A stretch of DNA of 64,000 nt from CAYMCQ01 sp964389025 (GCA_964389025.1 CAYMCQ010000010.1:1-64000), one strand, 5' to 3'; shown: positions 45,068 through 53,825, numbered from the stretch's first letter. Notes: generated by a model from the letters alone, not told the origin. Numbers and translations: made by a program.

Positions 45068-48000
45068 TTGAAACTCATGCCGAAAATCTTGTGGCCTTTG
45101 GCAATCGTCTGGGGTTGCAGCGGGTTTCTTTTCTCCGCCAACTGTGCCCTCGCCGCGTCGAATGAAGCTTCCTCCTTCATCGCGCCGAAATCGGATGAAG
45201 GCGGGTTCATCATCAAAAGTGACTGGGGCGCAAAAGACGAGTCGTCGCAAAATTCATTGCCGCAAAGCTCGGTGATTGCGATGACGCTGCGGCGGGACGG
45301 CTATCTTTGGCTGGGAACGCGCAACGGTTTGGTCCGCTTCGACGGAGTTCGGTTCACTGTTTTCGACCAGCACAACACGCCCGGCCTGAACAACAGCAGC
45401 ATCGTTTTTCTTTTTGAAGACAGCCGGACGAACCTTTGGATAGGAACTGAAATCGGCGGCATCGCGCTGCTCAAGCCTGATGGTTCGGTGCGAAGCCTGG
45501 ACATCGGTCGCGGTTCGTTTCAACAACGGCTCGTTTCCGCGTGCGAAGATTCCGGCGGCGCGGTCTGGCTGTGCACCGCGGACGGACAGCTTTGCCGGTA
45601 TCGAAATGAAAGCGGGCGGATGGATATTTTTCAATTCGGCGCAGACAGTCCCAGCTTCTGCCGAAAACTTCTCACGGACGGATCCACCGTTTGGATTGGA
45701 CTCGACTGGGGACTTTACGGATTGGGGCCGACGCAGCATTTGCCTCCACAAGAACTGCCCAATCCGCAAGTCATTCCATTCCTTGGATACCGCGCCGGGC
45801 TTAAACTTGACTTTCTGCTGGCGAGCCGGCGCGGGGGTTATTGGCGCCTGGCTGAAGGACGAATCCAGCATTGGAGCACAAATCATCTTGATCGGGATTT
45901 GGGCTCCTATCCCTGGACGACCAACACCTACGTCTGGGCCGCGTGCGAAGATGGCGACGGAAATTTAATCGTCGGCACGTCGGGCCTTGGCGACAAAGTC
46001 AATGACGGCATTTACTGGTTCGGCGCGGACGGAAAAGCGGCGCATGTCTGGCATGAGCAAGGTTTGTCGCACGACGGAATTTTGTCGCTGGCCGTGGATC
46101 ACGAGGGCGCGCTGTGGGTTGGAACTGACGGCGGCGGATTAAATCGGGTGAAGCGAAATCGCTTTGCAATAGCGGGCGCTGCCCGGGAGGGAGTCGTGCA
46201 ATCAGCAGCGGAAAGCCTTGATGGCGGACTGTGGATTGGTTTTGCCGGCGGCGGAGTGACGTATTTGAAAGAATCTGTCCCTAAGAATTTTGGTGCGAGT
46301 GAAGGTCTGCTCAACACAAATATCTGGAGCGTCTTTGCCGACAAAAATCAGCGGGTGTGGGTTGGGAGCGAGCAGGGATTGTTTGCTTTCGACGGCAAAG
46401 AATTCAAGCAGCCGTATAAGTTTCGCGATCCGGTCCACGCGATTCATCAAGACGGTAAAGGTCAACTTTGGTTTGGCACCGAGTCGGGTTTGCTGGCAGA
46501 GGGCGGCACGAAACCATTGACGACCGAAGACGGATTGTCGGCCAACACTGTTCGCGCAATTGCGGACGATGCCGAAGGAAATCTTTGGGTGGGAACAATC
46601 GGCGGCGGATTGAGCCGTCTGCGCGACGGAAAATTCGTCTCATTCGGAAGAAAAGACGGATTGCCGAGCGAAGATATTTCTTCGCTGCTTGTGGACCGCG
46701 ATGGAGTTTTGTGGATTGGAACTTTCGGCGGCGGTCTCGCGCGTTTCCATCAAAATAAATTTACCGTTTACTCAACCAGCGACGGTCTGATCAGCAACAG
46801 CATCGGCTATTTGATTGAAGACAGCGAAGGCTTTTTGTGGATGGGTTCGAATCTCGGGTTGATGCGGGTCCCGAAAAAAGCTCTGAACGATTTTGCCGCC
46901 GGAACCACGAATTCCATTCCGTGCCGCACTTACGACAAATCTGACGGCCTGCAGACGAGTGAATGCGCGCAAGGTTCGCAGCCCGCCGCAGTTCAAGCTC
47001 GGGACGGGAAACTTTGGTTTGCTACGACCAAAGGTTTGGTCGGTGTGAATCCGGCGCAGCTAAAGCCAAATTCTTTTGCGCCGCCCGTCGTTATTGAATC
47101 GGTGGTTCTTGCCGGAAAGCCGCAAAAGACAAACGCCTTGCGCGGCGATGAATTGCGTGAATTGGTCATTCAACCGGGACAGGAGGGGCTGGAGATTCAT
47201 TACACAAGCCTTAATCTCGCTTCCGCCGAGCGGACTCGTTTCAAGTATCGCATGGAAGGACATGAGACCGCGTGGACGGACGCGCGCAACAGCCGCGAGG
47301 CGCGCTATCCTAAATTGCCGCCGGGCAAGTATCGTTTTCGCGTCATCGCTGCGAACGAGGATGGATTGTGGAACGAAACCGGCGCGGCGCTTGCAGTGAC
47401 CGTGCTGCCGCCGTTCTGGCGAACGTGGTGGTTTCTGACAATCACGGGAATCGTTCTGGTGGCGCTCATCGCCAGCGTCGTTCATTACGTCTCAACACAG
47501 AAACTTCAGCGCCAACTCGAACGGCTGCGCCAGCAGGAAGCGCTCGAAAAGGAACGTTCTCGAATTGCGCGCGATCTTCACGACCAAGTCGGCGCAAACC
47601 TCACACAAGTAGCGCTGCTCGGGGAGTTGGCCGAAAGCGACAAGGATTTGCCGAACGAAGTCGGAACTCACGCGAAACAGATTTCCGAGACGGCGCGGGA
47701 AACCACGCGCGCGCTGGATGAAATTGTTTGGGCCGCGAATCCGTCGAACGACACTTTGGAAGGACTGGTCACCTACGCCTGCAAATACGCGCAGGAATTT
47801 CTCGCCGTCGCACGGCTGCGTTACCGTCTGGACGTGCCGGGCAACCTGCCCGACGCCACGATCCCGCCTGAAGTCCGCCATAATGTTTTTCTCGCGTTCA
47901 AGGAAGCCATCACCAACGTCGTCAAACACGCGCGCGCAACGGAAGTTTGCGTCCGGCTGCGGTTGCAGACAAATTCTTTCACGCTGGAAATCGAAGACAA

Positions 48001-48160
48001 CGGTCGCGGCATCACGGCGGCGGATGAACAATCCGGCAGGAGCGGTTTGCGCAACATCCGCAAACGAATGGAAGACGTGCGCGGGGAATATTCCATCGGT
48101 CCTGGAACTGGCGGCGGAACAATCGTTCGCCTGACAATTCCACTGTCAAAGCTTTCTTAA
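45068..48160 (+). CDS. propeller-type sensor histidine kinase
   Basis: A 1030-residue hybrid-like sensor. An N-terminal signal sequence (about 1-30) is followed by two-component-regulator propeller repeats (about 70-640, with recurrent LWVGTxGGGLNR / GxFxSFxxxDGLPS units) and a Y_Y_Y domain (about 690-775). A single TM helix follows (WWFLTITGIVLVALIASVVH, about 785-805), then a HisKA_3 dimerisation region with the phospho-acceptor His838 in RIARDLHDQVGANLTQVALL, and an HATPase with EDNGRGI. This layout senses extracellular oligosaccharides in Bacteroidetes relatives. The response regulator is 84 bases downstream. The stop codon TAA is part of a CTTAAT repeat. Confidence 0.93.
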   Translation: MKLMPKILWPLAIVWGCSGFLFSANCALAASNEASSFIAPKSDEGGFIIKSDWGAKDESSQNSLPQSSVIAMTLRRDGYLWLGTRNGLVRFDGVRFTVFDQHNTPGLNNSSIVFLFEDSRTNLWIGTEIGGIALLKPDGSVRSLDIGRGSFQQRLVSACEDSGGAVWLCTADGQLCRYRNESGRMDIFQFGADSPSFCRKLLTDGSTVWIGLDWGLYGLGPTQHLPPQELPNPQVIPFLGYRAGLKLDFLLASRRGGYWRLAEGRIQHWSTNHLDRDLGSYPWTTNTYVWAACEDGDGNLIVGTSGLGDKVNDGIYWFGADGKAAHVWHEQGLSHDGILSLAVDHEGALWVGTDGGGLNRVKRNRFAIAGAAREGVVQSAAESLDGGLWIGFAGGGVTYLKESVPKNFGASEGLLNTNIWSVFADKNQRVWVGSEQGLFAFDGKEFKQPYKFRDPVHAIHQDGKGQLWFGTESGLLAEGGTKPLTTEDGLSANTVRAIADDAEGNLWVGTIGGGLSRLRDGKFVSFGRKDGLPSEDISSLLVDRDGVLWIGTFGGGLARFHQNKFTVYSTSDGLISNSIGYLIEDSEGFLWMGSNLGLMRVPKKALNDFAAGTTNSIPCRTYDKSDGLQTSECAQGSQPAAVQARDGKLWFATTKGLVGVNPAQLKPNSFAPPVVIESVVLAGKPQKTNALRGDELRELVIQPGQEGLEIHYTSLNLASAERTRFKYRMEGHETAWTDARNSREARYPKLPPGKYRFRVIAANEDGLWNETGAALAVTVLPPFWRTWWFLTITGIVLVALIASVVHYVSTQKLQRQLERLRQQEALEKERSRIARDLHDQVGANLTQVALLGELAESDKDLPNEVGTHAKQISETARETTRALDEIVWAANPSNDTLEGLVTYACKYAQEFLAVARLRYRLDVPGNLPDATIPPEVRHNVFLAFKEAITNVVKHARATEVCVRLRLQTNSFTLEIEDNGRGITAADEQSGRSGLRNIRKRMEDVRGEYSIGPGTGGGTIVRLTIPLSKLS

Positions 48161-48235
48161 TCGTAATCGTAATCGTAATCTTAATCCCAATTGCCGAAGC
48201 AGATTAAGATTACGATTAAGAGTAGGATTAAGATT
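48155..48235. repeat. hexamer inverted repeat between kinase and regulator
   Basis: A left arm of TAATCG/CTTAAT units (48155-48186) and a right arm of GATTAAG/GATTACG units (48202-48235). The innermost 17 bases (TAATCGTAATCTTAATC, 48170-48186) pair perfectly with 48202-48218 around a 15-base loop. The HK stop codon lies in the left arm. Only 8 bases separate the element from the regulator start, so a hairpin here could affect its translation. Confidence 0.9.
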
Positions 48236-48243
48236 TCCAAGTA

Positions 48244-48870
48244 ATGCCCATCACCGTTTCCATCGTCGAAGACAATGACAAGCTGCGTGGCACACTCGCG
48301 CGCGTGCTGAGTCGCGCCGAGGGATTTCAATTCGTGAGCGAATACGCCAACGCCGAGGACGCGCTCAAAGATTTGCCAAACGTGAAACCGGAAGTAGTGC
48401 TGATGGACATCAATCTGCCTGGCATGAACGGCGTGGAATGCGTCCGGCAGTTGAAGCAGCTTTTGCCACAAACACAGGTGATGATGCTCACGGTTTATGA
48501 GGACACGGAAAATATTTTCAACGCGCTCGCCGCCGGCGCGAGCGGCTACATGCTCAAACGGACTCCGCGCGACGAGTTGCTCGAGGCCATCCGCGAAGTT
48601 CATCGCGGCGGTTCGCCGATGACCACGCACATCGCGCGCAAAGTCGTGCAGTCATTTCAACGCACCGCCACTGCCGCGCCGGCGACCGAAAATCTTTCCG
48701 AACGGGAACAGCAGGTGCTCGATTTGTTGAGCCACGGTTTGATCTACAAGGAGATCGCCGAGAAACTCGGCATCAGTTACGAAACCGTCCACACCTACAT
48801 CCGGCGCATCTACGAAAAGCTCCAAGTTCGGACGCGGACGGAAGCCGTAGCCAAATTTCTTAGGAAATAA
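48244..48870 (+). CDS. NarL/LuxR-type response regulator
   Basis: A 208-residue two-domain regulator. The receiver has the acidic pair VSIVEDND, phospho-acceptor Asp55 in VVLMDINLPGMNG, the switch Thr in MMLTVYEDTE and Lys104 in GYMLKRTPRDELL. The C-terminal HTH_LuxR domain (about 145-205) contains LSEREQQVLDLLSHGLIYKEIAEKLGISYETVHTYI, whose second half is the recognition helix. It is the partner of the upstream kinase. The target genes are not evident from the sequence. The neighbouring polysaccharide genes are candidates. Confidence 0.93.
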   Translation: MPITVSIVEDNDKLRGTLARVLSRAEGFQFVSEYANAEDALKDLPNVKPEVVLMDINLPGMNGVECVRQLKQLLPQTQVMMLTVYEDTENIFNALAAGASGYMLKRTPRDELLEAIREVHRGGSPMTTHIARKVVQSFQRTATAAPATENLSEREQQVLDLLSHGLIYKEIAEKLGISYETVHTYIRRIYEKLQVRTRTEAVAKFLRK

Positions 48871-48887
48871 CCTGATATTTTGATGCG

Positions 48888-49088
48888 TGTCCCCAGTTCT
48901 GGTGACTGGCAGGGGACAGCGGGCAAGGTATCTTCATCATGTTGTTGGAATGCAAAAGTGCAGTGTTCCGTGTGTGTAGTAGGCGTCAATCTGCAGCGCC
49001 GCATCTGATGACGGTTGTTCTGTGTGTGCGCAAGAGCGCTTTGTTCTCATGGCAGAGGGCCGGATGAAAGTCCGGCCCTTTCGCTTTT
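48888..49088 (+). ncRNA. possible small RNA or regulated leader with terminator
   Basis: The 335-base gap 48871-49205 holds no supported gene but several hairpins: GTCCCC...GGGGAC (48889-48918), GCGC-AAGA-GCGC (49028-49039) and a terminator-like hairpin at 49057-49088. This could be the 3' end of the regulator mRNA or a separate short transcript. No known RNA family was recognised. Confidence 0.25.
49057..49088 (+). terminator. candidate Rho-independent terminator
   Basis: A perfect 8-bp stem, GGGCCGGA-TGAAAG-TCCGGCCC (49057-49078), is followed directly by TTTCGCTTTT. It sits downstream of the response regulator and upstream of the lipoprotein gene, as a + strand terminator should. Confidence 0.6.
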
Positions 49089-49205
49089 CCGGGACGAAAT
49101 TTCACTGGGATGCCGGGAAAAATCCTTCCGTTTGATTGCCAAAGGCTGCAAACCCTGTTACAAACCTTTTCCGCGCACGACATAAAGCTCGCGGCCATTC
49201 GGCTT

Positions 49206-49454
49206 ATGAAAAAACTTTTGCTCACGCTGGCTTTTGCCGGAATTGTCACCGGCTGCTCCCACCGCTACGTCATCACTCTCAACAACAACAACCGCATCAC
49301 TTCAATGTCCAAGCCGCGATTTCAGGGAGGCAACTGTTATTTCAAAGACGCCAACGGCCAGGAGAATTCCATTCCTGCGGGACGGGTGAAAGAAATTGCG
49401 CCCGCTTCGATGGTCAAAGAAGAGAAAACCCCGTTCAAGCCGCAGACGCAGTGA
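49206..49454 (+). CDS. YgdI/YgdR-like small lipoprotein
   Basis: An 82-residue lipoprotein. The signal peptide KKLLLTLAFAGIVTGC ends in lipobox VTGC (Cys 17). The mature part begins HRYVITLNNNNRITSMSKP and carries the short SH3-like DUF903 pattern (YVITLxNGxxI...F.D.xGxxxxIP...V..I). Family members are outer-membrane lipoproteins of unknown role. Met 49206 is used because the frame upstream to 49110 lacks a signal. Its last 20 bases overlap the 3' end of riboflavin synthase on the other strand. Confidence 0.82.
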   Translation: MKKLLLTLAFAGIVTGCSHRYVITLNNNNRITSMSKPRFQGGNCYFKDANGQENSIPAGRVKEIAPASMVKEEKTPFKPQTQ

Positions 49455-50043
49455 CGAACTGCCGGACATACTTGCCGAGAAGATCAGCCTCAAGATTTAC
49501 TGCATCACCAACTTTTCGTTGACGCAGGTTCGTGACTTCAATCGTGTGCGGAATGATCCAGACGCGAAAACTTTTTTTGCGAACGGCAGCAATAGTAAGG
49601 CTGATTCCGTCAACGGCAATCGAGCCTTTGAAAACCACGTAACGCATCACTTCATTGGGAGCGGCGATTTCCAAAACGTGATCGCGCCCGCTTCGTTCCC
49701 AACGAATGATTTTTCCCACGCCATCAATGTGCCCCGTCACGAAATGTCCGCCGATGCGGCCATTCGCCGCGAGCGGGCGTTCCAGATTCACAAGCGAGCC
49801 GGGTTTTGAAAATTGCAAATTCGTTCGTTGCCAAGTTTCCCTCAGCAAATCGAATTGAATGAGCTTCGCTTTGGCGCGCGAAAAAATCTTTGTGACCGTG
49901 AGGCAGCAGCCGTTCACCGCCAGACTGTCGCCGACCTTCAATCCCCGCGCGCATACTTTGGCGCGAACGGTCAATTGAATCGAATTCGCCGCGGGCTTGA
50001 TAGCCTCGACGGTTCCAGTTTCTTCAACAATGCCGGTGAACAT
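49435..50043 (-). CDS. ribE: riboflavin synthase alpha subunit
   Basis: A 202-residue enzyme that converts two 6,7-dimethyl-8-ribityllumazine molecules to riboflavin. It has the expected internal duplication. Repeat 1 begins MFTGIVEETGTVEAI with VGDSLAVNGCCLTV, and repeat 2 has GHFVTGHIDGVGKI and GSIAVDGISLTI. Met 50043 gives the universal MFTGIV start, and the open frame upstream to 50139 runs through a palindromic repeat and the ribD tail. It follows ribD on the same strand. The partner genes ribBA and ribH are not in the window. Confidence 0.97.
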   Translation of the reverse strand: MFTGIVEETGTVEAIKPAANSIQLTVRAKVCARGLKVGDSLAVNGCCLTVTKIFSRAKAKLIQFDLLRETWQRTNLQFSKPGSLVNLERPLAANGRIGGHFVTGHIDGVGKIIRWERSGRDHVLEIAAPNEVMRYVVFKGSIAVDGISLTIAAVRKKSFRVWIIPHTIEVTNLRQRKVGDAVNLEADLLGKYVRQFVTASAA

Positions 50044-50046
50044 AAC

Positions 50047-50094
50047 GTAGGGCAGGCTTCCAGCCTGCCCGAACAGGCAAGATGCCTGTCCTAC
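50047..50094. repeat. palindromic element forming ribD stop codon
   Basis: The sequence runs from GTAGGGCAGGC to GCCTGTCCTAC with inner palindromes GGCAGGCTTCCAGCCTGCC and ACAGGCAAGATGCCTGT. It occupies the whole ribD-ribE gap. The ribD TAG stop is the TAG of its terminal GTAG on the minus strand. Confidence 0.88.
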
Positions 50095-51230
50095 TCTACC
50101 CCCGCAGTCAACAGCAAATCCTCGCCGAGCCGCCGCCACTCGGCTTGGCGCAGCTTGATTGCATCTTCCAAACGAACTACGCCCTCGCCGCCAACTGCCT
50201 TTGTCGCATCGCGCCCGCCAAGAATTTTCGGCGCGTAAAAAAACGCGATGCGATGCGCAAAACCGCCGAGCAGAAACGACGCGTTCACCTCGCCGCCGCC
50301 TTCGACCAGCAGGCTGGTGACGTTTTCCGCGCCGAGTTTTTTCAACAACCAGGCTAAATCAATTTTTGATTTTTCATTTTTGATTTTTGATTCAGCCAAA
50401 GGCGCAACGAGAACATTCACCCGCTTTTTCAGAGCGGCGGCGCGTTTCTTTGATGCACGGTTGCTAACCACAATCGTCGTCAAAGCCGCAAATTCATCGC
50501 TGACAACTCTTGCATTCAACGGCGTCCGTCCGAGTGAATCCAACACAATCCGGCGTAGTCGCTGATTTTTGTTCTGACTTCTGACTTCTGACTTCTGACT
50601 TCTGGCCGTCAGGCTCGGATTGTCCGCCAGAATCGTATTGATGCCGACCAGAATCGCATCCGCGCCTTGGCGCAGTTGCATTCCGTAGGCGCGTGCTTTC
50701 TCGCCGGTGATCCATTTGGATTCTCCCGACGCCGTCGCAATCTTTCCGTCCAACGTCATCGCGGCCTTCACGGTCACGAACGGCGTGCGGTGAACGATCC
50801 AATGATTGAAGGCTTCGTTCAACTTAGCGAACTCATCCGCGAGGATTCCGTGAATGACTTCAATCCCCGCGCGCTTCAAAATCTTAAAACCCTTTCCCAC
50901 ATGCTTTGGATTCGGATCAATCGCGCCAGCAACAACTCGCTTGATGCCGGCCGCGATGATGGCCTTCGTGCAAGGCGGCGTGCGACCGTGCGTGCAACAC
51001 GGTTCAAGCGTCACGTAAAACGTCGCGCCGCGCGGATTGTGTCCGCGCTTTTGCGCGTCGCGGAGCGCCTCGATTTCCGCGTGCGGCCCGCCCGCGCACC
51101 GATGCCAGCCGCGCCCGATGACTTTGCCGCCCTTCACCAGCACCGCGCCCACCATCGGGTTCGGCGAAGTCGTGCCGTAGCCGCGCCGGGCGAGCCGGAG
51201 GGCAAGGCGCATGAAATGGGCATCAGACAT
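50091..51230 (-). CDS. ribD: bifunctional pyrimidine deaminase/reductase
   Basis: A 379-residue RibD: an N-terminal cytidine-deaminase-like zinc domain and a C-terminal NADPH-dependent reductase domain. The deaminase motifs are PHAEIEAL (His-Ala-Glu) and EPCCTHGRTPPC (the two zinc cysteines). The reductase shows FVTVKAAMTLDGKIA, GADAILVGINTILADNPSLT and VEGGGEVNASFL. It produces the pyrimidine intermediate of riboflavin synthesis. Two heptad repeats lie in frame inside the reductase part (50360-50393 and 50563-50606), adding short Ser/Lys/Arg-rich peptides between conserved blocks. Catalytic residues are intact. Confidence 0.96.
   Translation of the reverse strand: MSDAHFMRLALRLARRGYGTTSPNPMVGAVLVKGGKVIGRGWHRCAGGPHAEIEALRDAQKRGHNPRGATFYVTLEPCCTHGRTPPCTKAIIAAGIKRVVAGAIDPNPKHVGKGFKILKRAGIEVIHGILADEFAKLNEAFNHWIVHRTPFVTVKAAMTLDGKIATASGESKWITGEKARAYGMQLRQGADAILVGINTILADNPSLTARSQKSEVRSQNKNQRLRRIVLDSLGRTPLNARVVSDEFAALTTIVVSNRASKKRAAALKKRVNVLVAPLAESKIKNEKSKIDLAWLLKKLGAENVTSLLVEGGGEVNASFLLGGFAHRIAFFYAPKILGGRDATKAVGGEGVVRLEDAIKLRQAEWRRLGEDLLLTAGVE
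50360..50393. repeat. in-frame heptad repeat (TTTTTGA) in ribD
   Basis: Four 7-base units (TTTTTGA, TTTTTCA, TTTTTGA, TTTTTGA) read on the minus strand as SKIKNEKSKID between VLVAPLAE and LAWLLKKLG. Confidence 0.85.
50563..50606. repeat. in-frame heptad repeat (ACTTCTG) in ribD
   Basis: Four ACTTCTG units with degenerate flanks, read on the minus strand as ARSQKSEVRSQNKNQ. It separates the conserved LADNPSLT and RRIVLDSLGRTP segments of the reductase domain, which are normally a few residues apart. Confidence 0.88.
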
Positions 51231-51327
51231 CGCGGCGCAGCGTAGCCGCTGAAAGGAAAAGGCTCAAACGGAAAGGCTCGAAGAATCATTACGCGCGCAG
51301 AAAGTGCTAATCTACGGATTTGGTATG

Positions 51328-52005
51328 TTAATTCCTCGCACCACTTCGCGATTGTCGAAGAGATTTCGAGAGCTCAGCGAGCCGAATGATTTCTGCTAGA
51401 TGCTGGTCTTCGCGTTCGTCCGGGCCGTGGGCTTTGAACAACTTGGGCGCGGCTTTCCATTCAGCTTCAAACGCGTCACGCCATGTTTGAAGAATGTTGT
51501 AGAACTTGTCGGCTTCAAGCCAAACATCACTGAGGGTGGCCGGGTCGTGGTGATAGCCTTCTTTGCAACTCCTAAAACCGATCAGCCGAACGCGATCCTT
51601 TACATCGAACTGCAATACATAGCTCCAGTCGTCGAACGCCTCATCGCCATCAGGTGCCCACACGAGAGCTTTGGAATAGAAGCAATCGCGGAATTCAGAA
51701 TGAGGAAGGCCGAAGAATTCTTCGCTTTCTTGGTCAGGGGCGTAAATGGCATCACGGTAGGCGTTGGCGATTTTAGCTGCATCAGGCTCATCTGCGAAAG
51801 GTGCGATGTGCATGCCACGCTGAGCGATTCGTTCTTCAACCGCGTCAAATGAGCAAGCCATCCATGAGGCATCAGGTTCGCGAACACCATAGCAGCGACC
51901 GCCAATATGAATCACAAACAAGCCAAGCGCACGGGCACCAAGCTCCTCGTAGGCAATGCTGACGTTAGACTCGATTGCAAATTCAGATGGATCGCCAATG
52001 ATCAT
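51328..52005 (-). CDS. Imm42-like immunity protein
   Basis: A 225-residue soluble acidic protein beginning MIIGDPSEFAIES, followed by LFVIHIGGRCYGVREPDAS and MACSFDAVEERIAQRG. This pattern matches the Imm42 family of polymorphic-toxin immunity proteins. Its base composition is less GC-rich than the flanking ribD and ftsY genes. No cognate toxin, WXG or VgrG-type gene is adjacent, so it is an orphan immunity gene, possibly protecting against toxins of neighbours. It could have arrived by transfer into this otherwise housekeeping stretch. Family assignment rests on memory of the motif, not on a search. Confidence 0.6.
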   Translation of the reverse strand: MIIGDPSEFAIESNVSIAYEELGARALGLFVIHIGGRCYGVREPDASWMACSFDAVEERIAQRGMHIAPFADEPDAAKIANAYRDAIYAPDQESEEFFGLPHSEFRDCFYSKALVWAPDGDEAFDDWSYVLQFDVKDRVRLIGFRSCKEGYHHDPATLSDVWLEADKFYNILQTWRDAFEAEWKAAPKLFKAHGPDEREDQHLAEIIRLAELSKSLRQSRSGARN

Positions 52006-52031
52006 TATTCAGGAAGATTCCTCGTAAAGTT

Positions 52032-52943
52032 TCATTCCTCAAACAACGCCTGCGCGAACTGTTTGGTGTCGAAGGGTTGCAGATCGTCCGGTTGCTCGCC
52101 GAGGCCGATGAATTTGATGGGCAGGCCGAGTTCCTTCTGGATCGCCACCACCATGCCGCCTTTGCTCGTGCCGTCGAGCTTGGTCACGATGAGGCCGGTG
52201 AGCGGAACGGCCTTGTGGAATTCGCGCGCCTGGTTCAGCGCGTTCATGCCGGTGCTGCCGTCGAGCACGAGCAGGACTTCGTGCGGCGCGCCGGGCAAAA
52301 TTTTTCCCATCACGCGATGAACTTTTTGGAGCTCCTGCATCAAGTTGTGCTTCGTGTGCAGACGGCCCGCAGTATCCACAAACAAATAATCCACCTTGCG
52401 CGATTGCGCGGCGGCGACGGCGTCATGCGCGACGGAGGCGGGATCGGCGTTGTATTCGCCGGCGATGACTTCGACGTTGAGGCGGTGTCCCCAAAGTTTG
52501 AGTTGCTCGATGGCGGCGGCGCGAAACGTGTCGCACGCGGCAAGCAAAGCTTTTTCGCCGCGAGTTTGGATGAGGTTCGCGAGCTTGGCGGAAGTGGTGG
52601 TCTTGCCAGTGCCGTTCACGCCGACAATGGAGACGACGCACGGACCGGATTGGACTTTGACCAATGCGGCTTTGTTGCTCGAAAGACTTTTTTCAACTTC
52701 AGCGCGCGCGATGGCGGAGACGTCGTGGCCGGTCGTGCCCTGAGATTCGTAGGCCAGTTTGACGGCGGCAACGATTTGATGCGTCACTGCCATGCCGAGA
52801 TCGGCGGCGATTAGGGCGTGTTCGAGTTCTTCCAGCGATTCGCCCGTGAGTTTTGGCGAGCGCGTGACGATGCGTTTGATCTCGTGCGTGAGCTTGCTGT
52901 GGGTTTTGGCAAGGCCGGCTTTGAATTTGGAGAATAGTCCCAT
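52032..52943 (-). CDS. ftsY: signal recognition particle receptor
   Basis: A 303-residue SRP receptor GTPase that docks ribosome-SRP complexes at the membrane. The N domain is short, and no acidic A domain precedes it (common in this length class). G-domain motifs are GVNGTGKTTTSAKLA (G1, about 100), DTFRAAAIEQL, DTAGRLHTKHNLM (G3, about 188) and TKLDGTSKGG (G4, about 245). The C-terminus ends FDTKQFAQALFEE as in other FtsY proteins. It is transcribed from the same strand as the PHP and nusB genes upstream. Confidence 0.97.
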   Translation of the reverse strand: MGLFSKFKAGLAKTHSKLTHEIKRIVTRSPKLTGESLEELEHALIAADLGMAVTHQIVAAVKLAYESQGTTGHDVSAIARAEVEKSLSSNKAALVKVQSGPCVVSIVGVNGTGKTTTSAKLANLIQTRGEKALLAACDTFRAAAIEQLKLWGHRLNVEVIAGEYNADPASVAHDAVAAAQSRKVDYLFVDTAGRLHTKHNLMQELQKVHRVMGKILPGAPHEVLLVLDGSTGMNALNQAREFHKAVPLTGLIVTKLDGTSKGGMVVAIQKELGLPIKFIGLGEQPDDLQPFDTKQFAQALFEE

Positions 52944-52952
52944 GAGATTTTT

Positions 52953-53005
52953 TTGACACGAATTCCACTAATTTTCACGGATTATCAAATTTGAATTCGT
53001 GTCAA
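52953..53005. repeat. 13-bp perfect inverted repeat at the end of the PHP gene
   Basis: TTGACACGAATTC (52953-52965) and GAATTCGTGTCAA (52993-53005) are perfect inverted copies separated by 27 bases, with a further AATTCGTGTC at about 53014. The last 12 codons and the stop of the PHP gene are read through this element. Confidence 0.88.
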
Positions 53006-53825
53006 GTCGTGCAATTCGTGTCTCTTTGAGCTTCTCGACGTGTTCGTAAGGCAGTTTAACCGTGCCGATGAGCGGCTTGCCTTTGGTCAGGCCGTGGCAA
53101 TCCGAGCCGCCGGTGATGAGCAGGTTGAATCTTTTGGCGATGATGCTGTAATGGTTTGCGGTCGAAGCAGAGTGCTTAGTGTGAAAACATTCGATGCCGT
53201 CGAGACCGGCGTTCACGAGATCAGGAATGACTTCGTCGCAACGGTTCAATCCGGGATGCGCGAGCACCGCCACACCGCCGGCTTGATGAATCAATTCAAT
53301 CGCTTCGGCTGCGGAGATCTTGAATTTGCCGACCCATGCCGGACGATTCTTTTTCAGAAAACGCTCGAAGGCTTCGTCGGAGCTTGAGCAAAATCCGCCT
53401 TGCACCAGCGCGCGCGCGACGTGCGGTCGTCCGGGCGAGCGGCAATTCGCCAGCGCGAAAACTTTTTCTGCGTCGAGTGGGATGCCGAGGTGGTTGAGTT
53501 TCGCAACCATTTCGCGGATTCGATTCTGGCGGACGGTTTGGAACTGCGCCATCTCGGCGAGCAGTTGCGGATTCTGCGTGTCGAGAAAGTAGCCGAGGAT
53601 GTGAAGTTCGTTGTCATCGTGCTCGGCGGTCAGTTCGCTGCCGGGAATGAACTCGATGTTCGCGGCGCGGCAGGCCGCTTCGGTTCGCGCGCAACCTTCG
53701 ACGGTGTCGTGATCGGTCAGTGAGATCGTGGACAATTCAAAGCGCTTCGCCTGCGCGACCATTTCCTCGGGCGAATAAGTCCCATCGGAAAAGTTCGTGT
53801 GAAGATGCAAATCCGCAAACTTCAT
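52968..53825 (-). CDS. PHP-domain phosphoesterase (RNase AM/TrpH type)
   Basis: A 285-residue metal-dependent phosphoesterase of the PHP superfamily. Metal-binding clusters are ADLHLHTNFSDGTYSP (about 4), SLTDHDTVEGC (about 35), GSELTAE (about 61) and VLAHPGLNR (about 195), with GSDCHG near 240. Relatives are 5'-3' exonucleases / nucleoside 3',5'-bisphosphate phosphatases. The last dozen residues (RIARLDTNSNLIIREN) come from a repeat element and replace the usual C-terminus. It overlaps nusB by 4 bases. Confidence 0.9.
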   Translation of the reverse strand: MKFADLHLHTNFSDGTYSPEEMVAQAKRFELSTISLTDHDTVEGCARTEAACRAANIEFIPGSELTAEHDDNELHILGYFLDTQNPQLLAEMAQFQTVRQNRIREMVAKLNHLGIPLDAEKVFALANCRSPGRPHVARALVQGGFCSSSDEAFERFLKKNRPAWVGKFKISAAEAIELIHQAGGVAVLAHPGLNRCDEVIPDLVNAGLDGIECFHTKHSASTANHYSIIAKRFNLLITGGSDCHGLTKGKPLIGTVKLPYEHVEKLKETRIARLDTNSNLIIREN

